Below, in pieces: positions 60,820 to 64,000 of a stretch of DNA of 64,000 bases. The notes under the pieces were generated by a model. It searched no databases, was not told the origin of the DNA, and saw only the letters and a program-made list of their open reading frames with translations. This stretch comes from Gaiellasilicea sp963789355 (GTDB taxonomy: Bacteria > Actinomycetota > Thermoleophilia > Gaiellales > Gaiellaceae): contig CAWBKK010000002.1 of assembly GCA_963789355.1 (NCBI GenBank), positions 620,001-684,000 of the forward strand, written 5' to 3'. The position numbers and the translations under genes were made by a program. The number at the start of each line of letters is the position of its first letter. The stretch's first letter is position 1.

Positions 60820-61290
60820 GCGCGATCCGCGATCGAGGTCGAGCTCGCCGCGCGAGAGCTCGACCGGCTGGCGGCGCCGCGTGCTCGAGCGAGGCGCAGG
60901 GCGAGGGCGACGACGGTCGGCGAGGTCGATGTCCTGCGACCTGCTCGTCGTCTCGCCCAAGGACATCCTCGGCGAGGTCGGCGAGCCGATGCGCGACCGC
61001 GACACCGGCGCGGCGGCAGTCGCCCTGACTTCGGCGCCTGATCGGGATCCTGACCGTCGCGCGACCTGCTGCGCGCCGTTCGCCGCGCGCGTCCACCCGA
61101 GCGAGGGCGCGTGCGCGAGTGGATGACCGCCGATCCCGATCGCCGTCCCGGCGTGCGACCGGGTCGAGGCGGCGGTCGGCTGATGAACGAGTACGGAGAT
61201 CGACCACTGCTGGTCGTCGAGGGCGAGCGCCCGGTGGACGTCTGGCACCGCAGCGGCCGTCGCCGAGCATCGTCGCGGCGTCGGCCTCGG
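60820..61290 (+). CDS. CBS-pair protein, frameshifted
   Basis: Frames combine to MSCDLLVVSPKDILGEVGEPMRD, RDTGAAAVA, GRLIGILT, then REWMTADPIAVPA and LMNEYGD..LLVVEGERPV, a complete CBS pair. A helical lead (EVELAARELDRLAA) may belong to its N-terminus. It probably binds adenine nucleotides. The end is uncertain and lies before the hairpin at 61303-61321. Confidence 0.7.
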
Positions 61291-61302
61291 CTTCGGAGCT
61301 TG

Positions 61303-61321
61303 CGCTGCGGAAACCGCAGCG
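61303..61321 (+). promoter_or_regulatory. CGCTGCGG/CCGCAGCG hairpin before the multicopper oxidase gene
   Basis: An 8-bp perfect stem with AAA loop. It lies 86 nt before ATG 61407. It may be the terminator of the CBS gene, an operator, or both. Confidence 0.4.
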
Positions 61322-61406
61322 AGTCGGTGCGTCGGCTAGGCCTGCAGGGACGCGTCGCGCTCGACCTCTCGAGTCGACCGTCGCAGCCGAAGGGAGATCG
61401 ACCGCC

Positions 61407-62543
61407 ATGACCTCACCCGCAACATGCGCCGCCCGCGAGCCCCGAGACGCACTCGGCGCCTTCGATGGCGGCCGATGATCCTCGGCTCACCGTCGCCGTC
61501 GTTCGGCTTCTTCGCGCTGCTGATGTGGGCCGACGCGCGCGGATCGCGCGACGACGCCGCCGCCGCCGCTGCTGGCGCCGGCAAACGGTGCCGCGATCCG
61601 ACAACACGGCGCTGCCGTTGACGAGCTTCGCCGGCGTCGTGCCGGAGAACGCGGCCGAGCTCGCCGAGGCACACACGCCCTACGACGCGACGTCTGCCGC
61701 CGCGCTCCGCCGGTGACCTCGTCAAGGTCCAGATGACGCTGAAGGACATGACCGTCGAGATCGCGCCGGGCGTCAAGTACAACACCTGGGCCTTCGACGG
61801 CCACGGCGCGCCCGGGCCGGTCGATCCACGTCCGCGAGGGCCAGACGGTCGAGATGACGCTGACGAACGGCGGCGCGATCCGCACTCGATCGACTTCCAC
61901 GCCGCGCGGATCGCCCCGAACGTCGCCTTCAAGGACGTCGCTGCCGGGCCAGTCGATCACGTTCCGCTTCGTCGCGGGCGATCCCGGCGTCTTCATGTAC
62001 CACTGCGGCACGAAGCCCGTGCTCGGCGCACATCGCCAACGGCATGTACGGCGCGATCGTCGTCGAGCCGAAGGAGGCTCTGCCGCCGTCGACAACGAGT
62101 ACGTGCTCGTCGGCAGCGAGTGGTACCTGAACGGCGACGGAATCGCAGAGCCCGCGTCGCTCGACATGGCGAAGGCACGGGCCAGGATGGCCGACTGGGT
62201 CACGTTCAACGGCTACGCGAACCAGTACGTCACGCATCCGCTGACCGCGATCCTGGTGACGACGACGCGCTTCTGGGTCGTCGCCGCCGGGCCGACCAAC
62301 AACGTCAACTTCCACGTCGTCGGCGCGATCTTCGACCGCGCCTGGGTCAACTCCGACCTGACGAGCCCGCCCCAGCAGGACGTCCAGACGGTGATCGTCC
62401 CCGCCGGCGGCGGCGCGGTCTTCGACGTCACGATCGACGACGAGGGTCTCTACCCCGTCGTCTCGCACGCCTTCGCGGACGTCGATCTCGGCCAGGTCGG
62501 CCTGCTCAAGGTCGGCAACCCGAAGGGGACGGGCTCTCACTGA
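61407..62543 (+). CDS. Membrane-anchored NirK-like multicopper oxidase, frameshifted at the start
   Basis: AGGGAG precedes ATG 61407. An N-terminal hydrophobic helix (FFALLMWA) probably anchors it outside the membrane. Two cupredoxin domains follow. In domain 1, HSIDFHAA, MYHCG and AHIANGMYGAIVVEP supply type 1 and type 2 copper ligands in the order of copper nitrite reductase. In domain 2, NVNFHVVGAIFDRAW supplies the partner His. The second half (61,990 to stop) is in one frame. Nitrite reduction or a related copper oxidase activity is likely; the exact substrate is uncertain. Confidence 0.82.
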
Positions 62544-62577
62544 ACAGGCTCCGGGATCGGCGCTTTCGACCCGCGAC

Positions 62578-62720
62578 ATGACCGAGCGCCGCACGTCAGA
62601 GCATGACGGTGCCGACGAGCGCCGCGAGCTCGAGCGTGGCCGCGTCGATCTGGTCCGCCTCGGCGGCATCGCCTTCTACCGGGCGACCTTCGAGCCGCCG
62701 TGCGTCGCGCTCGATCTAGG
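62578..62720 (+). CDS. Short frame resembling the start of a cupin
   Basis: Reads MTERRTSEHDGADERRELERG, then VDLVRLGGIAFYRATFEPP. The last part resembles the first strands of small cupins, but the frame meets TAG near 62,718 after one shift, so only about 45 residues exist. It may be a remnant or a truncated gene. Confidence 0.3.
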
Positions 62721-62749
62721 GTGGACGGAGCAACCACTGGGGAGTCAAC

Positions 62750-64000
62750 GTGAGCAAGATGGCGACAACCACGACCGTGCTCGTCGACGAGGAACTACGC
62801 CTGGTCGACGCCTACTGGCGCGCGGCGAACTACCTCTCGGTGGCGCAGATCTACCTGCTCGACAACCCGCTGCTGCGCGAGCCGCTGCAGCCCGAGCACG
62901 TCAAGCCGCGCCTGCTCGGCCACTGCGGCACGACGCCGGGCCTGAACCTCCTCTACGCCCACCTGAACCGGCAGATCCGCGCGCGCGACCTGAACGCGAT
63001 CTACGTCACCGGGCCCGGGCACGGCGGGCCCGGCGCTCGTCGCCAACGCCTACCTCGAAGGGCACGTACAGCGAGCGTCTATCCGCGACATCTCGCCGCG
63101 ACGAGGACGGGCTGCAGCGGCTGTTCCGCCAGTTCTCGTTCCCCGGCGGGATCCCGAGCCACGTCGCGCCGGAGACGCCCGGCTCGATCCACGAGGGCGG
63201 CGAGCTCGGCTACGCGCTCGTCGCACGCCTTCGGCGCGGCCTTCGACAACCCCGACCTGCTCGTCGCCTGCGTCGTCGGCGACGGCGAGGCCGAGACCGG
63301 GCCCGCTCGCGGCGAGCTGGCACTCGAACAAGTTCCTGAACCCGACGACGCGACGGCGCGGTGCTGCCGATCCTGCACCTGAACGGCTACAAGATCGCCA
63401 ACCCGACCGTGCTCGCCCGCATCCCCGAGCGAGGAGCTCGTCGCGCTGTTCGAGGGCTACGGCTGGCGAGCCGCTCCTCGTCACCGGCGGCTTCGACGGC
63501 GAGGACCCGCGCGACGGTGCACAGGCGCTTCGCCGCAGCGCTCGACGAGGCGCTCGACGAGATCCGCGGCGATCCAGCGCGCGGCGCGCGGCGGCGGCGA
63601 CGTCGACGCGCCCGCGCTGGCCGATGCTCGTCCTGCGGACGCCGAAGGGCTGGACCGGGCCGAAGGAGGTCGACGGCAAGCCGGTCGAGGGCACGCTGGC
63701 GCTCGCACCAGGTGCCGCTCGCCGACGTCCGCGACAACCCGGCGCACCTCGCGCCTGCTCGAGGAGTGGCTGCGGAGCTACCGGCCGGAGGAGCTCTTCG
63801 ACGACGACGGCCGGCTCGTGCCCGAGCTCGCCGCGCTCGCGCCGCGAGGGCGAGCGCCGGATGAGCGCGAACCCGCACGCGAACGGCGGCGTGCTGCTGC
63901 GCGACCTCGTGCTGCCCGACTTCCGCGACTACGCGGTCGAGGTCGACGGCGCCGGCGACGAGCACGAGCGAGGCGACGCGCGTGCTCGGCGGCTTCCTGC
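62750..64000 (+). CDS. xfp: Phosphoketolase (xylulose-5-P/fructose-6-P), frameshifted and cut by the window end
   Basis: GTG 62750 opens MSKMATTTTVLVDEELRLVDAYWRAANYLSVAQIYLLDNPLLREPL, unmistakable for the family. GHCGTTPGLNLLYAHLNR, YVTGPGHGGP, FSFPGGIPSHVAPETPGSIHEGGELGYAL and the TPP-binding VVGDGEAETGP follow; SNKFLNP, LHLNGYKIANPTVLARI and PKGWTGPKEVDGKPVEG continue. The enzyme cleaves sugar phosphates to acetyl phosphate and a shorter sugar phosphate, a way to gain ATP without oxygen. Several single-base shifts occur after 63,030. The gene should be about 800 residues, so roughly half lies outside the window. Confidence 0.93.

Noticed and set aside
47085..64000. A 17-kb graveyard of pseudogenes
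   Set aside because: Conserved catalytic motifs are kept in the right order on both sides of each shift, and no stop-codon substitutions or large deletions are seen. Sequence error explains it better.
43700..64000. DosR boxes (GGGACT..AGTCCC type)
   Set aside because: I looked in the intergenic gaps of the stress block and saw no good match by eye; a different box (CCGCAG) recurs instead.

Overview
The window looks like chromosomal DNA of a high-GC actinobacterium, most likely a soil-type Thermoleophilia (Gaiella/Solirubrobacter-like) or a relative. Coding rows are typically above 70% G+C. GTG and TTG starts are common, and many start codons sit 6-8 nt after a TANNNT hexamer, as in leaderless actinobacterial transcripts. 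The gene set also fits: DUF4032, DUF6328, DUF1918, B12-dependent ribonucleotide reductase and a PIG-V-type mannosyltransferase. This placement is inferred from content, not from a database search. I saw no rRNA, tRNA, CRISPR array, prophage or intact insertion sequence.

Region by region. 0-1.2 kb: end of an M48 protease and a cyclophilin. 1.2-10.3 kb: an eight-gene minus-strand operon running from a sugar ABC importer (ATPase, lipoprotein, two permeases) through a flavoprotein, a membrane beta-helix protein and a GH15 hydrolase to a DUF4032 kinase-like protein. 10.4-20.6 kb: efflux and housekeeping genes (CDF transporter joined to a short-chain dehydrogenase, MATE, MFS, metallo-beta-lactamase fold, cystathionine gamma-synthase, an AlkX/YcaQ-like DNA glycosylase flanked by two methyltransferases, and a FliA-type sigma factor). 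20.6-24 kb: a regulator, aldo/keto reductase, ornithine cyclodeaminase and threonine dehydratase operon. 24-30 kb: two secreted glycosidase-like paralogues around an Excalibur nuclease, a hydrolase and an ArsR operon. 29.9-31.4 kb: a small lower-GC accessory patch with direct repeats. 31.5-43.7 kb: nrdJ, envelope polysaccharide genes, tmk-holB and a sigma factor with a long Ala/Pro tail.

43.7-64 kb: a mostly plus-strand block that reads as a hypoxia/energy-stress island. It holds alcohol dehydrogenase, a MacB-type ABC pair, DUF1918, universal stress proteins, a P-type cation ATPase, an MgtE-type transporter, a GNAT/acyl-CoA synthetase, a VIT transporter, CBS and CBS-BON proteins, cupin, a type II NADH dehydrogenase-like flavoprotein, a NirK-like multicopper oxidase and phosphoketolase. 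Together these would buffer cations and metals, recycle acetate and NADH, and route carbon to acetyl phosphate.

A quality warning matters for every reader. From about 47,090 to the end nearly every gene is broken by one-base insertions or deletions although its conserved motifs remain in order across the shifts. I read these as sequencing or assembly errors, not pseudogenes. Gene ends in that part are therefore approximate, and I give whole-gene spans that bridge the shifts. The first 47 kb is nearly clean, but ocd (22.11 kb) and nrdJ (31.50 kb) each carry one apparent extra base.
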